Below are positions 16,954 to 26,781 of a stretch of DNA of 64,000 nt, in pieces (position 1 is the first letter of the stretch; each line of letters starts with the position of its first letter). The notes under the pieces were generated by a model that did not search any database, was not told where the DNA came from, and saw only the letters and a program-made list of their open reading frames with translations. Made by a program: the position numbers and the translations under genes. Source of the stretch: Anaerolineae bacterium (GTDB taxonomy: Bacteria > Chloroflexota > Anaerolineae > B4-G1 > SLSP01); the NCBI GenBank assembly GCA_026645815.1, contig JAPKMR010000015.1, forward strand, positions 1-64,000, given 5' to 3'.

Positions 16954-18246
16954 ATGCTGCGAATGCTTCGTAACCTTTTACCTGTAGGGCTCTTGCTCAT
17001 CACATTGGGCTGCGCCTTCGCTAGTCAGACGGCTACACCCGCCATCCCAACTGCTGATAAGGGACTAGAACTCACGCCGTCAGCTACCGCCACGCCGACG
17101 GTCGCGGCGACGACCGCAGCCACCGCCACGGTGCCGCCCACAGCTACCCCCAATCCATGCCCCGCCGTGACCGCAGTTGCCTTCCCTGAACGCCCCACAG
17201 ATTTCGGTGATAGCTATATCTACGCATTGCGCGAGTATCTCTCTGCCGGCGGCAACCCCGCTACCCTGGGAGAACTGCTACACGCCTGGGAGGCGCTTCC
17301 TCCAGATGGCGGCATGCCCCTGCAGCAGGATTTCACCGGCGATGGAAGCCCTGAAGTCGTTACCGGCTTCATCAATCCGCTGGCCGAAAGTTTTCCGCCC
17401 GAGGGGATGCTCGCCATCTTCTCCTGTCAAAATGGAGCTTACGAAACCCTCTATTCCTACGCACCAGGAGAGTGGACCAATATCGCCCTGGTGGGGGGCG
17501 AGGATCTCAACGGCAACGGCACAGCTGAGCTCGTTTTCGCCGACGTGACCTGCGGCGCCCATACCTGCTGGCACACCTTGCACGTCTGGTCGTGGGACGG
17601 CAGTACCTTCCGCGAGCAGATGGCAGGCGATCCTTCGCTGCCCTATCCCACATTTACGCTCACCCAAGATGCCATTCTGGCAAGCAGTGTTGGCGTTGGT
17701 TCGGTGGGAGCAGGTCCCCAACGCGTCTACACCGAAACCTGGAGCTGGGATGGCAGTGTCATCACGCGCACAGCCACACAGCTTGGACCGGCGCAATATC
17801 GCTATCACGCCTTCCGTGACGGTGACGAAGCATTCCGCGCCGGGCGTTATGCAGAGGCGCTCGACGCCTATGTGCGAGTCATCAATGATGATAACCTGGA
17901 GCCGTGGGCAGGCTACTATGGCGCGCCGGAAGAGCGTCTCTGGTTCACGGCGCTGGCGCGTTGGCGCCTCGTCCTATTGGGAGTCAGCCAGGGCAATTTC
18001 CCCGATGCCGAGAGTGACTACCAACTCTTGCAAGCTGATTTCGCTGCCGGTTCGGCGGGTTATCCCGTGGCGCAGCTGGCGACGCGCTTCTGGGAGGCAT
18101 ATCAACGTTTGGGATTGCTGCCGGAAGCCTGTGCGGAGGCGGTCGCAGCGCCAGAAGCTGCCGCCGTGTTAGAATTTCTTAATAGCTTTGGCTATGCTAA
18201 TCCTACCTATACAACAGAAGAATTATGTCCGCTCACACTCCCGTAG
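16954..18246 (+). CDS. Lipoprotein with Thr/Pro/Ala linker and TPR-like C-terminal part
   Basis: A 430-residue exported lipoprotein. The lipobox is TLGC (Cys20), followed by a low-complexity Thr/Ala/Pro linker to about residue 70. The middle region has aspartate-rich loops (DFTGDGSPEVVTG and EDLNGNGTAELVF), which resemble FG-GAP/VCBS-type calcium-binding repeats. The C-terminal part (about 285-400) is helical and TPR-like (DEAFRAGRYAEALDAYVRVI). No enzyme motif is seen. Possibly a surface sensor or scaffold. The next gene starts inside its last 22 bases, so the two are cotranscribed. Confidence 0.75.
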   Translation: MLRMLRNLLPVGLLLITLGCAFASQTATPAIPTADKGLELTPSATATPTVAATTAATATVPPTATPNPCPAVTAVAFPERPTDFGDSYIYALREYLSAGGNPATLGELLHAWEALPPDGGMPLQQDFTGDGSPEVVTGFINPLAESFPPEGMLAIFSCQNGAYETLYSYAPGEWTNIALVGGEDLNGNGTAELVFADVTCGAHTCWHTLHVWSWDGSTFREQMAGDPSLPYPTFTLTQDAILASSVGVGSVGAGPQRVYTETWSWDGSVITRTATQLGPAQYRYHAFRDGDEAFRAGRYAEALDAYVRVINDDNLEPWAGYYGAPEERLWFTALARWRLVLLGVSQGNFPDAESDYQLLQADFAAGSAGYPVAQLATRFWEAYQRLGLLPEACAEAVAAPEAAAVLEFLNSFGYANPTYTTEELCPLTLP

Positions 18247-19040
18247 CGCACGGAAGTCTCGAACAACAATTGCAGGAGCTCCCCGCCTTTAGGGCGCTAT
18301 TGCGCGCTGCGGAAGCCCGTTTCTACGCCGACCTGCCACTCCGCCGCCCGGTGCTCGACCTGGGCTGTGGTGATGGGCACTTTGCATCAGCCGCTTTCCC
18401 CACCGGGCTAGAGGTAGGCCTCGATCCATGGTGGGGACCGTTGCAGGAAGCGCGCACACGAGGAGGCTACCGGCAACTCACACACGCGCTGGGCGCGGCG
18501 ATGCCTTTTGCTGCCGCGAGTTTTGCCACGGTGGTCAGCAATTCCGTTTTGGAGCACATCCCCGAGGTTAACCCTGTGCTGCACGAGGTGGCGCGCGTGC
18601 TTCAGCCGGGGGGCAGTTTCTACTTCTGCGTGCCGGGGCCGAACTTCCGGCGCTTTCTCTCGGTCGCGCGGCTATTGGATGCGCTGCGCCTCAAAGGGCT
18701 TGCCGAAGCCTACCGGCGCCTCTTCGACCGCATCTCGCGGCATCACACTTACGACGGACCAGAAGGCTGGCAGCACCGGCTCGAAGCAACGGGCCTGACG
18801 CTGGAACGCTGGTGGTCGTATTTCTCACCCGGCGCAACGGCTGCACTCGAATGGGGACATCCACTGGGGCTGCCCTGCGTGCTGGCAAAAGCGCTCACCG
18901 GACGGTGGTTACTGGTTCCGGCGCGCTGGAATCTGGCGCTCACGGCAGCGCTGCTCCGGCGATTCGATCAAGAAGTGCTGCCCGCCGAGGGCGCCTATCT
19001 CTTCTTCGTGGCACGTAAGCCCAAGACAGAGATTCCGTGA
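18225..19040 (+). CDS. Class I SAM-dependent methyltransferase
   Basis: A 271-residue protein with the class I methyltransferase signature: motif I LDLGCGDGHF (about 45-54), an acidic residue at the end of strand 2 (VGLDPWW), the SFATVVSNSVLEHIPE post-I region and VLQPGGSFYFCVPG. It resembles the UbiE/Methyltransf_11 group that methylates small molecules or lipids; the substrate is unknown. The ATG overlaps the end of the preceding lipoprotein gene by 22 bp, and only a weak Shine-Dalgarno (AGAAG) is seen, consistent with translational coupling. Confidence 0.85.
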   Translation: MSAHTPVAHGSLEQQLQELPAFRALLRAAEARFYADLPLRRPVLDLGCGDGHFASAAFPTGLEVGLDPWWGPLQEARTRGGYRQLTHALGAAMPFAAASFATVVSNSVLEHIPEVNPVLHEVARVLQPGGSFYFCVPGPNFRRFLSVARLLDALRLKGLAEAYRRLFDRISRHHTYDGPEGWQHRLEATGLTLERWWSYFSPGATAALEWGHPLGLPCVLAKALTGRWLLVPARWNLALTAALLRRFDQEVLPAEGAYLFFVARKPKTEIP

Positions 19041-19107
19041 TTCACAGCAGTTACTTTTCACGCAACGGCAATCCCGATTATCACTTCTCGGATTATGGGC
19101 TTTGAAG

Positions 19108-19113
19108 TACAAT
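19108..19113 (+). promoter_or_regulatory. -10 box placing a leaderless start
   Basis: TACAAT at 19108-19113 has a poor -35 match (TTCTCG, 17-nt spacer). The GTG start codon at 19120 falls just where transcription should begin, so the mRNA would be leaderless. Confidence 0.4.
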
Positions 19114-19119
19114 ACAGGG

Positions 19120-19524
19120 GTGAAACGCAGACGTATCCTGGCGCTGCTCTTCTTTGCGGTCGGAGCAGCCAATCTGGTCAGGGCCGCGATGGGAATCCAT
19201 GTTGCCCCCACGCTGGCATCCTGGATGCTCTCACTTTCGCCCTATACCGCAGCTGCGTTCTATCTGGTCTGGGGGTTGGCTTTTACCGGCGCGACGTGGG
19301 CCACACTCAAAGCGTTACCACAAGGCAAGCCCCTGCGTTGGGCGCTCCTACTAGCAGCAGGGTATCAGGTCAGCCTGTGGATTCTGAACCTGAGCACATA
19401 TCGCGCCAGTTATGCCCGCTCGCTATGGGGGCGCGATTTGATATTGAGCGCCGTATTTCTCGTGGTCGTGGCGCTCCTGGTCAAAGTTAAGCCGGATCAC
19501 GTCATAGAGGACCCGGTTCTTTAA
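19120..19524 (+). CDS. Small membrane protein, unknown function
   Basis: A 134-residue protein with a basic N-terminus (VKRRR) and four predicted transmembrane helices (about 6-24, 38-60, 72-93 and 103-123). The positive-inside charge pattern supports a real gene. No family recognised. The GTG at 19120 has no Shine-Dalgarno, but a TACAAT box ends 7 nt before it, suggesting a leaderless transcript. The pepF gene follows 32 bp downstream. Confidence 0.6.
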   Translation: MKRRRILALLFFAVGAANLVRAAMGIHVAPTLASWMLSLSPYTAAAFYLVWGLAFTGATWATLKALPQGKPLRWALLLAAGYQVSLWILNLSTYRASYARSLWGRDLILSAVFLVVVALLVKVKPDHVIEDPVL

Positions 19525-19556
19525 ATAGAGATCGCTATGAATGTAGGAGGTATTGG

Positions 19557-21335
19557 ATGACTTTCGAAGCAAAGCGTTGGATATTGGATGATTTGATGGC
19601 ACACCCTGGCTCTCCTGAGGCTGAAGCCTTCTTGGAACGGATTGAGACGCAAACACAAGAACTGGAAAGCTGGCGTGAACGCCTCGGCAGTGACCTGACA
19701 GAAGCCAGCTTCGCGGAGGTATTGCGGCACTACGAGCAGCTGCACGCCGACCTTTCCGCCCTGTATGCCTATGCTTATCTGTGGTTCTCCGAAGATACTG
19801 CGCAGCAAGAAGCGCTGGTCTTCCGCGCCAAAGTCCAACAGATGGTGGCAGATATCACCAATCGCACGCTATTCTTCTCCCTGTGGTGGAAAGCCCTGGA
19901 TGCAGAGGTCGCCGACCGCCTGCTAGCGGTCAGCGGTGATTGCCGTTATCACCTGGAATCATTGCGCCTGTTCACGCCGCACACTCTCTCGGAACCAGAA
20001 GAGCGGGTAATCAACATCAAGGATGTGAACGGGGTTGAGGCCTTGACTACGCTCTATGATATGATCACGACCCGGTTCACGTATCAACTGACCATAGAGG
20101 GCGAAAGCAAGGAGCTTACCCGTGGACAGCTCATGGCCTATGCCTATAGCTCAGACCCCGACCTGCGCAAAGCCGCCTATCAGGAGCTCTACCGTCACTA
20201 TGAAGCGAACGCCGACGTCCTGGCGCAAGTCTATGCCTCACGGGTGCGCGACTGGCACGAGGAAAATGTCCGGTTACGCCATTTTGCCAGCCCTATCAGT
20301 GTTCGGAATCTAGCAAACGATATTCCCGACCCGGTCACCGAGACACTGCTGCGGGTTATCCGCAGGAACGCGCCCCTGTTCCAACGTTATTTCCGCTTCA
20401 AGGCGGCGGCGCTAGGATTGCGGCAACTGCGCCGCTACGATATCTATGCACCGTTAAACGACGCCGATAAAACTTATAGCTTTGACGAAGCCGTCCGCAT
20501 GGTTGATAGCGCCTATCGGGCTTTCTCGCCCAGGTTGGCAGATTTGGCGATGCAAGCGCTTCACGAGCAACATCTCGATAGCGAAATCCGCCCGCGCAAG
20601 CTGGATGGGGCCTTTTGCTATGGCGTATTGCCAGGGCTGACACCCTGGGTACTCGTGAACTATGCCGGCACCATCAACGATGTCTCCACCCTGGCGCATG
20701 AGCTGGGGCACTCCGTACACGCCTTGATGGCGGCAGAGCATTCACCACTCACCTTCCACTCCGCGCTGCCGATGGCGGAGACCGCTTCGGTGTTTGGCGA
20801 GATGCTGCTGACGGACAAGATGCTGCATGAGGAAGTGAATGTTGCAGTACGGCGAACCCTGCTGAACACGTTCCTTTCCGGCGCCTATGCCACTGTGATG
20901 CGGCAGGCTTACTTCGTGCTCTTCGAGAATCAGGCGCACGAAATGCTCAAAGCTGGCGCCACTCCCGATGCCCTCCATGCGGCATACCTGGAGAATCTGC
21001 GCGAGCAATTTGGTGATGCGGCGACCTCCGCCGTGGAGGTCAGCGAAGAATTCCGGTTGGAATGGCTGAGCATCCCGCATATCTACCATACACCCTTCTA
21101 TTGCTACGCTTATTCGTTCGGGCAATTACTCGTATTGGCGCTCTATCGCAAATACAAGGCGATCGGACGTGATGCCTTTGAGCCACAATACCTGCGCATT
21201 CTGGCGTATGGCGGATCGGCAAATCCCCAACACATTCTCAGCGAAGCCGGATTCGACATGGCTTCTGAGGATTTCTGGCAGGGCGGCTTCGATGTAATGG
21301 CAGAGATGCTCGACGAGCTCGAGCGTCTGGCATAA
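19557..21335 (+). CDS. pepF: M3B family oligoendopeptidase F
   Basis: A 592-residue cytoplasmic zinc metallopeptidase. The catalytic motif HELGH (H381, E382, H385) lies in [14 protein letters not shown], with the third zinc ligand expected in the downstream [10 protein letters not shown] helix. Length and the helical N-terminal region fit the PepF/M3B group, which trims peptides of about 7-17 residues. A near-perfect AGGAGG Shine-Dalgarno precedes the ATG. It is followed 25 bp later by the methylmalonyl-CoA mutase gene, so cotranscription up to the terminator at 23069 is likely. Confidence 0.93.
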   Translation: MTFEAKRWILDDLMAHPGSPEAEAFLERIETQTQELESWRERLGSDLTEASFAEVLRHYEQLHADLSALYAYAYLWFSEDTAQQEALVFRAKVQQMVADITNRTLFFSLWWKALDAEVADRLLAVSGDCRYHLESLRLFTPHTLSEPEERVINIKDVNGVEALTTLYDMITTRFTYQLTIEGESKELTRGQLMAYAYSSDPDLRKAAYQELYRHYEANADVLAQVYASRVRDWHEENVRLRHFASPISVRNLANDIPDPVTETLLRVIRRNAPLFQRYFRFKAAALGLRQLRRYDIYAPLNDADKTYSFDEAVRMVDSAYRAFSPRLADLAMQALHEQHLDSEIRPRKLDGAFCYGVLPGLTPWVLVNYAGTINDVSTLAHELGHSVHALMAAEHSPLTFHSALPMAETASVFGEMLLTDKMLHEEVNVAVRRTLLNTFLSGAYATVMRQAYFVLFENQAHEMLKAGATPDALHAAYLENLREQFGDAATSAVEVSEEFRLEWLSIPHIYHTPFYCYAYSFGQLLVLALYRKYKAIGRDAFEPQYLRILAYGGSANPQHILSEAGFDMASEDFWQGGFDVMAEMLDELERLA

Positions 21336-21360
21336 CAGGGTATTTCATCAAGAAGGAGCG

Positions 21361-23052
21361 ATGACGATGACGACGATAGGGGCTGAAATGGAGCAACTAC
21401 AGGCCGAAAAACAGCGTTGGCAGGAAAACGGTTATCAGAAAGTGACCAAACGTTTCCCAGAACGCCAACCAGGCTTCGCCACTTCATCGGGTATTCCCAT
21501 CGAACCGGCGCTGACCCCGCTGGATGCTCCCACGGATTATCTGAACGACTTGGGCTTTCCCGGCGAGTATCCCTTCACGCGAGGCATTCAGCCCACCATG
21601 TACCGGGGGCGCTTCTGGACCATGCGCCAGTACGCGGGCTTCGCCAGCGCGGAAGAATCCAACGCCCGCTACCGCTATCTGCTGGAGCAAGGACAGACCG
21701 GACTCTCCGTAGCTTTTGACCTGCCGACCCAACTCGGCTACGACGCCGATGATGATATGGCGCTCGGCGAAGTCGGTAAGGTCGGCGTCTCCATCAGCTG
21801 TCTGGAGGATATGCGCACGTTGTTCCGCGAGATTCCGCTGGAGAAGGTCAGCACCTCTATGACGATCAACGCTCCAGCTGCCGTGCTCTGGGCCATGTAT
21901 ATCGCGGTAGGCAAGGAGCAGGGCGTTGACCCCAAGCAACTCAACGGTACCATCCAGAACGACATTCTGAAAGAATACGTTGCACGCGGCACGTATATCT
22001 TCCCGCCGCGCCCTTCGATGCACTTAATCACGGATACGTTCCGCTTTGGCGCGGCGGAGGTACCCAAGTGGAACCTCATCAGCATCAGCGGCTATCATAT
22101 CCGTGAAGCCGGCAGCACCGCCGTGCAAGAGATTGCCTTTACCCTGGCGGATGGCATCGCTTATGTGCAAGCGGCGCTGGATGCCGGTTTAGCCATAGAC
22201 GACTTTGCGCCGCGGCTCTCTTTCTTCTTCAACGCACACAACAATTTCCTGGAGGAGGTCGCCAAGTTCCGCGCCGCACGGCGATTGTGGGCGCGCATCA
22301 TGCGCGAACGCTTCGGCGCGCAGGATCCGAAGTCCTGGATGCTACGCTTCCACACACAGACCGCCGGTTCCACACTCACGGCACAGCAACCGATGAACAA
22401 TGTCGTGAGGGTGACGCTGCAAGCCCTGGCAGCAGTATTGGGCGGCACCCAATCGTTGCACACCAACTCCATGGATGAGGCGCTCTGGTTACCCACGGAG
22501 GAGAGTGTACGCGTGGCATTGCGCACGCAGCAAATTATCGCCAGCGAGTCCGGTGTCGCCGACACCATAGACCCGCTCGCAGGGTCATATCATGTGGAAT
22601 ACCTGACGACAGAAATTGAGCAGCGCGCCATGGCATATATCCAGGCCATTGACGAGATGGGCGGTGCAACTTCGGCCATCGAACAAGGCTACATGCAGGC
22701 CGAGATCGCGGATGCCGCTTATCACGCGCAACAGGCCGTGGAAAAGGGCGAGCAAGTCATCGTGGGGGTCAACAAATTCCAGGCGGAAGAAGCGAGCGCG
22801 GGGTTAGCGCAGCTCCGTGTAGATCCAGCTATTGAAAGCCAGCAGCGCGCGCACCTCGCCAACGTGCGCGCGGCGCGCGATAACGCCCAGGCAGCAAGTG
22901 CCCTGGACCGCATCGAGACAGCTGCCAAAGCAGCGGATGTCACTCTCATGCCACTCTTCATCGAGGCAGTTGAAGCCAACTGCACCCTGGGAGAAATCTG
23001 CGGGGTCTTGCGCCGGGTCTGGGGAGAATATCAACCCAAAGTGATGCTGTAA
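21361..23052 (+). CDS. Methylmalonyl-CoA mutase, large (catalytic) subunit without B12 domain
   Basis: A 563-residue protein matching the substrate-binding TIM barrel of methylmalonyl-CoA mutase: [39 protein letters not shown], the [19 protein letters not shown] segment and [12 protein letters not shown]. It lacks the C-terminal cobalamin-binding domain, which in archaea and several bacterial phyla is a separate small subunit; that gene is not in this window. Role: interconversion of methylmalonyl-CoA and succinyl-CoA in propionate metabolism. Related isobutyryl-CoA or 2-hydroxyisobutyryl-CoA mutases have the same layout, so substrate is not fully certain. AAGGAG precedes the ATG. An intrinsic terminator ends the unit before the next cluster. 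Confidence 0.9.
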   Translation: MTMTTIGAEMEQLQAEKQRWQENGYQKVTKRFPERQPGFATSSGIPIEPALTPLDAPTDYLNDLGFPGEYPFTRGIQPTMYRGRFWTMRQYAGFASAEESNARYRYLLEQGQTGLSVAFDLPTQLGYDADDDMALGEVGKVGVSISCLEDMRTLFREIPLEKVSTSMTINAPAAVLWAMYIAVGKEQGVDPKQLNGTIQNDILKEYVARGTYIFPPRPSMHLITDTFRFGAAEVPKWNLISISGYHIREAGSTAVQEIAFTLADGIAYVQAALDAGLAIDDFAPRLSFFFNAHNNFLEEVAKFRAARRLWARIMRERFGAQDPKSWMLRFHTQTAGSTLTAQQPMNNVVRVTLQALAAVLGGTQSLHTNSMDEALWLPTEESVRVALRTQQIIASESGVADTIDPLAGSYHVEYLTTEIEQRAMAYIQAIDEMGGATSAIEQGYMQAEIADAAYHAQQAVEKGEQVIVGVNKFQAEEASAGLAQLRVDPAIESQQRAHLANVRAARDNAQAASALDRIETAAKAADVTLMPLFIEAVEANCTLGEICGVLRRVWGEYQPKVML

Positions 23053-23068
23053 AGCTCTGAAGCACAAG

Positions 23069-23108
23069 GCGTGAGGCATGGAAAGACTTTCCGTGCCTCA
23101 CGCTTTTT
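23069..23108 (+). terminator. Intrinsic terminator after methylmalonyl-CoA mutase
   Basis: A 10-bp outer stem (GCGTGAGGCA at 23069-23078 with 23094-23103) plus an inner GGAAA/TTTCC stem, followed by TTTTT at 23104-23108. Confidence 0.85.
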
Positions 23109-23203
23109 ATAGAGCGAGGTCAGCATTCAGCGCCATGCAGTCTTTCAATAAGGGAGAAAGACTAAGGGGCTTGGCTTCCCGCGGAATCTGGCGGATTGTC
23201 ACT

Positions 23204-23232
23204 TCCCGACGCAGACAAGACACGTCTATAAT
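23204..23232 (+). promoter_or_regulatory. Likely promoter of the citrate/acyl-CoA cluster
   Basis: A consensus TATAAT at 23227-23232 with a poor -35 (TCCCGA at 23204-23209, 17-nt spacer). It leaves a leader of about 120 nt before the SucC-like gene. The remaining 309-bp gap after the terminator shows no gene. Confidence 0.5.
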
Positions 23233-23361
23233 AATGCGAGTCACTGTATCCTCTTCCCGACGGCCGCGCCGCCAGAAAGAGACTAATCAAAGCACCTTTG
23301 GGGGGCGGCACTGCAACATCGCTCCCTAAAGCCCGCAAAACTGATGGTTACGAGGCATCTC

Positions 23362-24921
23362 ATGGCACGATTGCACGAGTATCAAGGGAAACAACAACTG
23401 TCACAAGGCGGCATTATGATTCCGCGCGGCGCTGCGGCAAGCACAACCGAAGCCGCACATGCTATCGCCGCCGAAATCGGGCGCCCGGTCATGGTAAAGG
23501 CGCAGGTCTGGGTCACCGGACGCGCCGGCATTGGCGCCATTCGGAAAGCCGCGACCGCGGAGGAAGCAACCCTTGCCGCCGAGGCGCTGCTCGGTCAACG
23601 GATTAAGAATCTCACCGTGACCGAAGTGCTTGTCGAGGAGCAAGTCCAGATTGTCCGCGAGTTTTATGCCGGGGTTATCGTGGATGACCGGGCGCAGGCG
23701 CCCCTGGTCATCTTCTCTAGCGTTGGCGGAACCGGCATCGAGGAAATTGCTGTCACCCATCCCGATAAAGTCTCGCGTAGCTACGTGGATATCGAGCGGG
23801 GATTGCTGGATTATCAGGCGCGCGACCTCGTCCGCCGCACGGGCATCAACGGGAAACTTCAGGGCGAGGTAGGCGAGCTGCTCGTCAAACTCTATCAAGT
23901 GGCCCGCACTTGTGAAGCACGCTCGGCAGAGATCAACCCGCTGGTGCTTACAGCCGAAGGGAACCTGGTTGCAGCGGATTGCCGCATCACCGTGGATGAT
24001 TATGCCGTCTTTCGTCACCCGGAGCTGGGTATCGAAATCGCCCGCGAGTACGACCGCCCGCCGACGGTGTTGGAGAAAATCGCCTACGCCATCGAAGCCC
24101 AGGATTATCGTGGCACCTTCTATTTCATCCAGATGGCAGAGGATTTCGCGCATGGCGAAGGGTACATCGGCTTTCACGGCGCGGGCGGCGGCGGCTCAAT
24201 GATGAGCATGGATGCGCTGCTGCGCCAGGGCTTCAAAGTTGCCACGTTTGTGGACACCAGCGGCAATCCGCCCGCGAGCAAGGTCTATCGCGCGGCAAAG
24301 ATTGTCCTCGCGGTGGGACCCATAGACGGCTACTTCGGTTCCGGTTCAGGCGTTGCTAGCCAGGAACAATTCTATTCGGCGCGAGGTCTGTTCAAAGCCT
24401 TCCTGGAAGCGCAGCTGGATGTGCCCATCGTGGTACGGCTCGGCGGCAACGGCGAGTATCGCGCCGTCGAAATCCTGGAAGGGTTAAACGGGCGCATCCC
24501 AGCGCCCGTAGAGGGTTACAAGAAAGATGATTCGCCCGATTTTTGCGCCCAGCGGCTTGCGACGTTGATTAGCGAGAAGGCGGAAAAGCGAGAAGGCGAG
24601 GCGCCTCACCGGCGAGCAGCAGATGGAGATGCTGGTCCAAATCCCGAAGCGCTCTACACTTTTGGTAGTCCCACAGGGACGGTGACGTTGAATCACGCCA
24701 TCTGCGCGACCTGCACGAGCAAGGCCTGCATCGAAGCGTGTGCGCGGCACATCCTCTCGCTCAACGCCGAAGGATTGCCCGTGCTCAACATCACGCCGGA
24801 GGAGGCAAAGAGGGGACGCTGCGTCGAATGCCTCGGTTGTGAGGTAGATTGCCTCCTTTATGGAGCGGGTGGCGGACGGGTAGATTTACCCATCGAAGGG
24901 CTGGCAGAGCTCCAGCCGTAA
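23362..24921 (+). CDS. SucC-like acyl-CoA synthetase (ADP-forming type) beta subunit fused to a ferredoxin-like domain
   Basis: A 519-residue protein. Residues 1-225 are an ATP-grasp domain (start MARLHEYQGK; EINPLV at 190-195; VDDYAVFRHPEL). Residues about 250-400 are the CoA-ligase domain with GAGGGGSMMSMDAL. This part alone equals a normal SucC. A C-terminal extension (about 435-519) has two cysteine quartets, C448/C451/C456/C460 and C487/C490/C493/C497, arranged like an iron-sulfur ferredoxin domain. That fusion is unusual. With the SucD-like and citryl-CoA-lyase-like genes downstream, citryl-CoA synthetase or a succinate/malate-CoA ligase are candidate activities. ATG 23362 has GAGGC upstream and the family-typical N-terminus; an ATG at 23344 is less likely. 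Confidence 0.85.
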   Translation: MARLHEYQGKQQLSQGGIMIPRGAAASTTEAAHAIAAEIGRPVMVKAQVWVTGRAGIGAIRKAATAEEATLAAEALLGQRIKNLTVTEVLVEEQVQIVREFYAGVIVDDRAQAPLVIFSSVGGTGIEEIAVTHPDKVSRSYVDIERGLLDYQARDLVRRTGINGKLQGEVGELLVKLYQVARTCEARSAEINPLVLTAEGNLVAADCRITVDDYAVFRHPELGIEIAREYDRPPTVLEKIAYAIEAQDYRGTFYFIQMAEDFAHGEGYIGFHGAGGGGSMMSMDALLRQGFKVATFVDTSGNPPASKVYRAAKIVLAVGPIDGYFGSGSGVASQEQFYSARGLFKAFLEAQLDVPIVVRLGGNGEYRAVEILEGLNGRIPAPVEGYKKDDSPDFCAQRLATLISEKAEKREGEAPHRRAADGDAGPNPEALYTFGSPTGTVTLNHAICATCTSKACIEACARHILSLNAEGLPVLNITPEEAKRGRCVECLGCEVDCLLYGAGGGRVDLPIEGLAELQP

Positions 24922-25011
24922 GTCAAGAGCCAACAAGTCGAGGGTTGAAAGTCAGGATAGCTGCCGAGAAACTCGACAACGACATTCGACTCTCAAAAAC
25001 GGAGCAATATT

Positions 25012-25914
25012 ATGGCAATACTCATTGATCAAAGTAAACGGGTGCTCGTGCAGGGCATTACCGGGCGTGAGGGCATGGCGCGCGCCAAATTGATGACGGA
25101 ATACGGCACACAGGTGGTGGCAGGGGTCACCCCAGGGCGGGGCGGCGAGCATGTTGAGGGCGTCCCCGTCTATGATACGGTGCTGGAAGCCTGGGAACAG
25201 GTCGGACCGATTGATGTGAGTGTGCTTTTTATCCCCGCCCCGCTGGTAAGAAGCGCAGCGCTGGAGGCGATAGATGCCGGTGTGAAACTGCTCGTCATCG
25301 TACCAGACCGCGTGCCGATTTACGATGTGTTGAGCATCGCCGCGCGGGCAAAGACCACCGGCGCGCGTTTCATCGGGCCGAATACCTTGGGCGTGCTCAG
25401 CCCGGGCAAAGCCGTTCTGGGTATGATGGGCGGACGGGCCGCTTCTGCCAAGTCGTGGTTCATCCCCGGACCTGTGGGCATCTCTTCACGCAGCGGCGGC
25501 ATCACCTCCTCCATAGCCTATTATCTCGCCCGTGAGGGTATTGGAGCGACGACGCTCGTGCACGTGGGCGGCGATGCGGTGGTGGGGGTGCCCCATCCCG
25601 AGGTCATGCTGGAATTCGAACGCGATCCAGAAACCAAAGCCGTGGTCATGTTCGGGGAGATTGGCACGAGTCAGGAAGAACGCGTCGCCGACCTCATTGA
25701 GGCAGGCGCCTTCACCAAGCCGCTCATCGCCTATATCGGCGGCAAAGCTGCCAAACAGGGCACGCGTTTCTCGCATGCCGGCGCGATTGTCGAGGGCGGA
25801 CGCGGCACCTACGAGGGCAAAGTCGAAAGACTGCGCGAGGTCGGGGCAACCGTGGTGGAGTCGTTCATGGAACTGCCACGGGCGACGAAGGACATACTGG
25901 CAAAAATCAGTTGA
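25012..25914 (+). CDS. SucD-like acyl-CoA synthetase alpha subunit
   Basis: A 300-residue protein with a Rossmann CoA-binding domain ([18 protein letters not shown]...[15 protein letters not shown]) and a ligase domain. The phosphohistidine is H255 in [36 protein letters not shown] replaces the GPNCPG of typical succinyl-CoA synthetase, so specificity may differ. It pairs with the ferredoxin-fused SucC-like subunit 90 bp upstream, and the citryl-CoA-lyase-like gene starts 17 bp downstream. In Hydrogenobacter-type organisms, SucCD-like CcsBA makes citryl-CoA, which Ccl cleaves; the same gene content suggests, but does not prove, that role here. Confidence 0.88.
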   Translation: MAILIDQSKRVLVQGITGREGMARAKLMTEYGTQVVAGVTPGRGGEHVEGVPVYDTVLEAWEQVGPIDVSVLFIPAPLVRSAALEAIDAGVKLLVIVPDRVPIYDVLSIAARAKTTGARFIGPNTLGVLSPGKAVLGMMGGRAASAKSWFIPGPVGISSRSGGITSSIAYYLAREGIGATTLVHVGGDAVVGVPHPEVMLEFERDPETKAVVMFGEIGTSQEERVADLIEAGAFTKPLIAYIGGKAAKQGTRFSHAGAIVEGGRGTYEGKVERLREVGATVVESFMELPRATKDILAKIS

Positions 25915-25931
25915 GTGTTACCGGAGGGACT

Positions 25932-26711
25932 ATGCCTGAAGCAAACTGGTCACAACCCATTACAAAAATCGCGCCGAATACCATCGCGGTGCGGGGATAC
26001 CGCATCGAGGAATTGATGGGGCGCGTGCCGTTCGCCCATGTCGTTTACCTGGTGCTCAAAGGCGAAATGCCCACTGAGGCTCAAGGACGCATTATGGATG
26101 CCCTGCTCGTCTCGAGCGTGGATCATGGGGCAACGCCCCCCTCAGCGCTGGCAGCACGGACGGTGGCTTCGGGTGGGGCGCCGCTCACTACGGCGGTCGC
26201 GGCGGGCATCATGACGATCAACCGCCATCACGGCGGCGCCATTGAGGGTTGTATACGAGTCTTGCTCGACGGCGTGACCCGCCAACGCGAAACGGACCTT
26301 CCGGCGGTAGAGGTCGCGCGAGCGATCGTCGCGGAAGCCCGCGCCTCAGGAAAGCGCCTACCGGGCTACGGGCACCGGCTTCACACCGCCGACCCTCGAA
26401 CGGCGCGGTTACTTGCGCTCGTCGCCGCGGAAGGGCTTACAGGGGACTATGTGCGCCTGGCACAGGCTATCGCTGAAGCCATCGCCGAGGCTTCGGGCAA
26501 AGCGCTGCCGCTCAACGTGGATGGCGCTATCGCCGCGGTGCTCTGCGAGCTGGATTTCCCGCCGGAGATGGGGAATGGCTTCTTCGCCATCGCCCGCACC
26601 GTGGGGCTGACCGCCCACGTCTTCGACGAGCTCACCCGACAACGCCCCATGCGCGCCATTGAGCCCGTCTCGGACTACAAGGGACCGGAGGAACGGTCTC
26701 TGGAAGACTAA
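25932..26711 (+). CDS. Citryl-CoA lyase-like protein (short citrate synthase family)
   Basis: A 259-residue protein resembling the C-terminal citryl-CoA lyase domain of ATP-citrate lyase and the stand-alone Ccl, much shorter than citrate synthase (about 370-430). Catalytic-type residues are present: H99/H100 (NRHHGGAIEG), H148 (GYGHRLH) and D197 (LNVDGAIAAVL). The tail GLTAHVFDELTRQRPMRAIEP resembles the ATP-citrate-lyase end. Expected reaction: citryl-CoA to acetyl-CoA plus oxaloacetate, or the reverse. ATG 25932 follows GGAGGGA at 25923; a TTG at 25911 would overlap the sucD-like stop and is less likely. It is coupled to the two synthetase genes. Confidence 0.82.
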   Translation: MPEANWSQPITKIAPNTIAVRGYRIEELMGRVPFAHVVYLVLKGEMPTEAQGRIMDALLVSSVDHGATPPSALAARTVASGGAPLTTAVAAGIMTINRHHGGAIEGCIRVLLDGVTRQRETDLPAVEVARAIVAEARASGKRLPGYGHRLHTADPRTARLLALVAAEGLTGDYVRLAQAIAEAIAEASGKALPLNVDGAIAAVLCELDFPPEMGNGFFAIARTVGLTAHVFDELTRQRPMRAIEPVSDYKGPEERSLED

Positions 26712-26781
26712 AGAACGGAAGAGCCAGAGGCAACGCTCCGGTTCAGGATACATTGCGCAGCATTACCTTGAAGGAGAACTC

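Noticed and set aside
19095-19490. Alternative 131-residue frame overlapping the small membrane protein
   Set aside because: The other frame has four clean membrane helices with the positive-inside pattern; this one has the composition of an out-of-phase reading.
23053-23361. Possible small gene or riboswitch between methylmalonyl-CoA mutase and the SucC-like gene
   Set aside because: Only a terminator and a likely -10 box were found; no frame with a ribosome binding site, and no B12-box-like sequence was recognised.
25911-25931. TTG start for the citryl-CoA-lyase-like protein
   Set aside because: It overlaps the stop codon of the SucD-like gene and has no Shine-Dalgarno, whereas GGAGGGA precedes the ATG at 25932.
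26249-26476. Alternative plus-strand frame in the lyase-like gene
   Set aside because: Out-of-phase shadow with Arg/Gly-rich composition.
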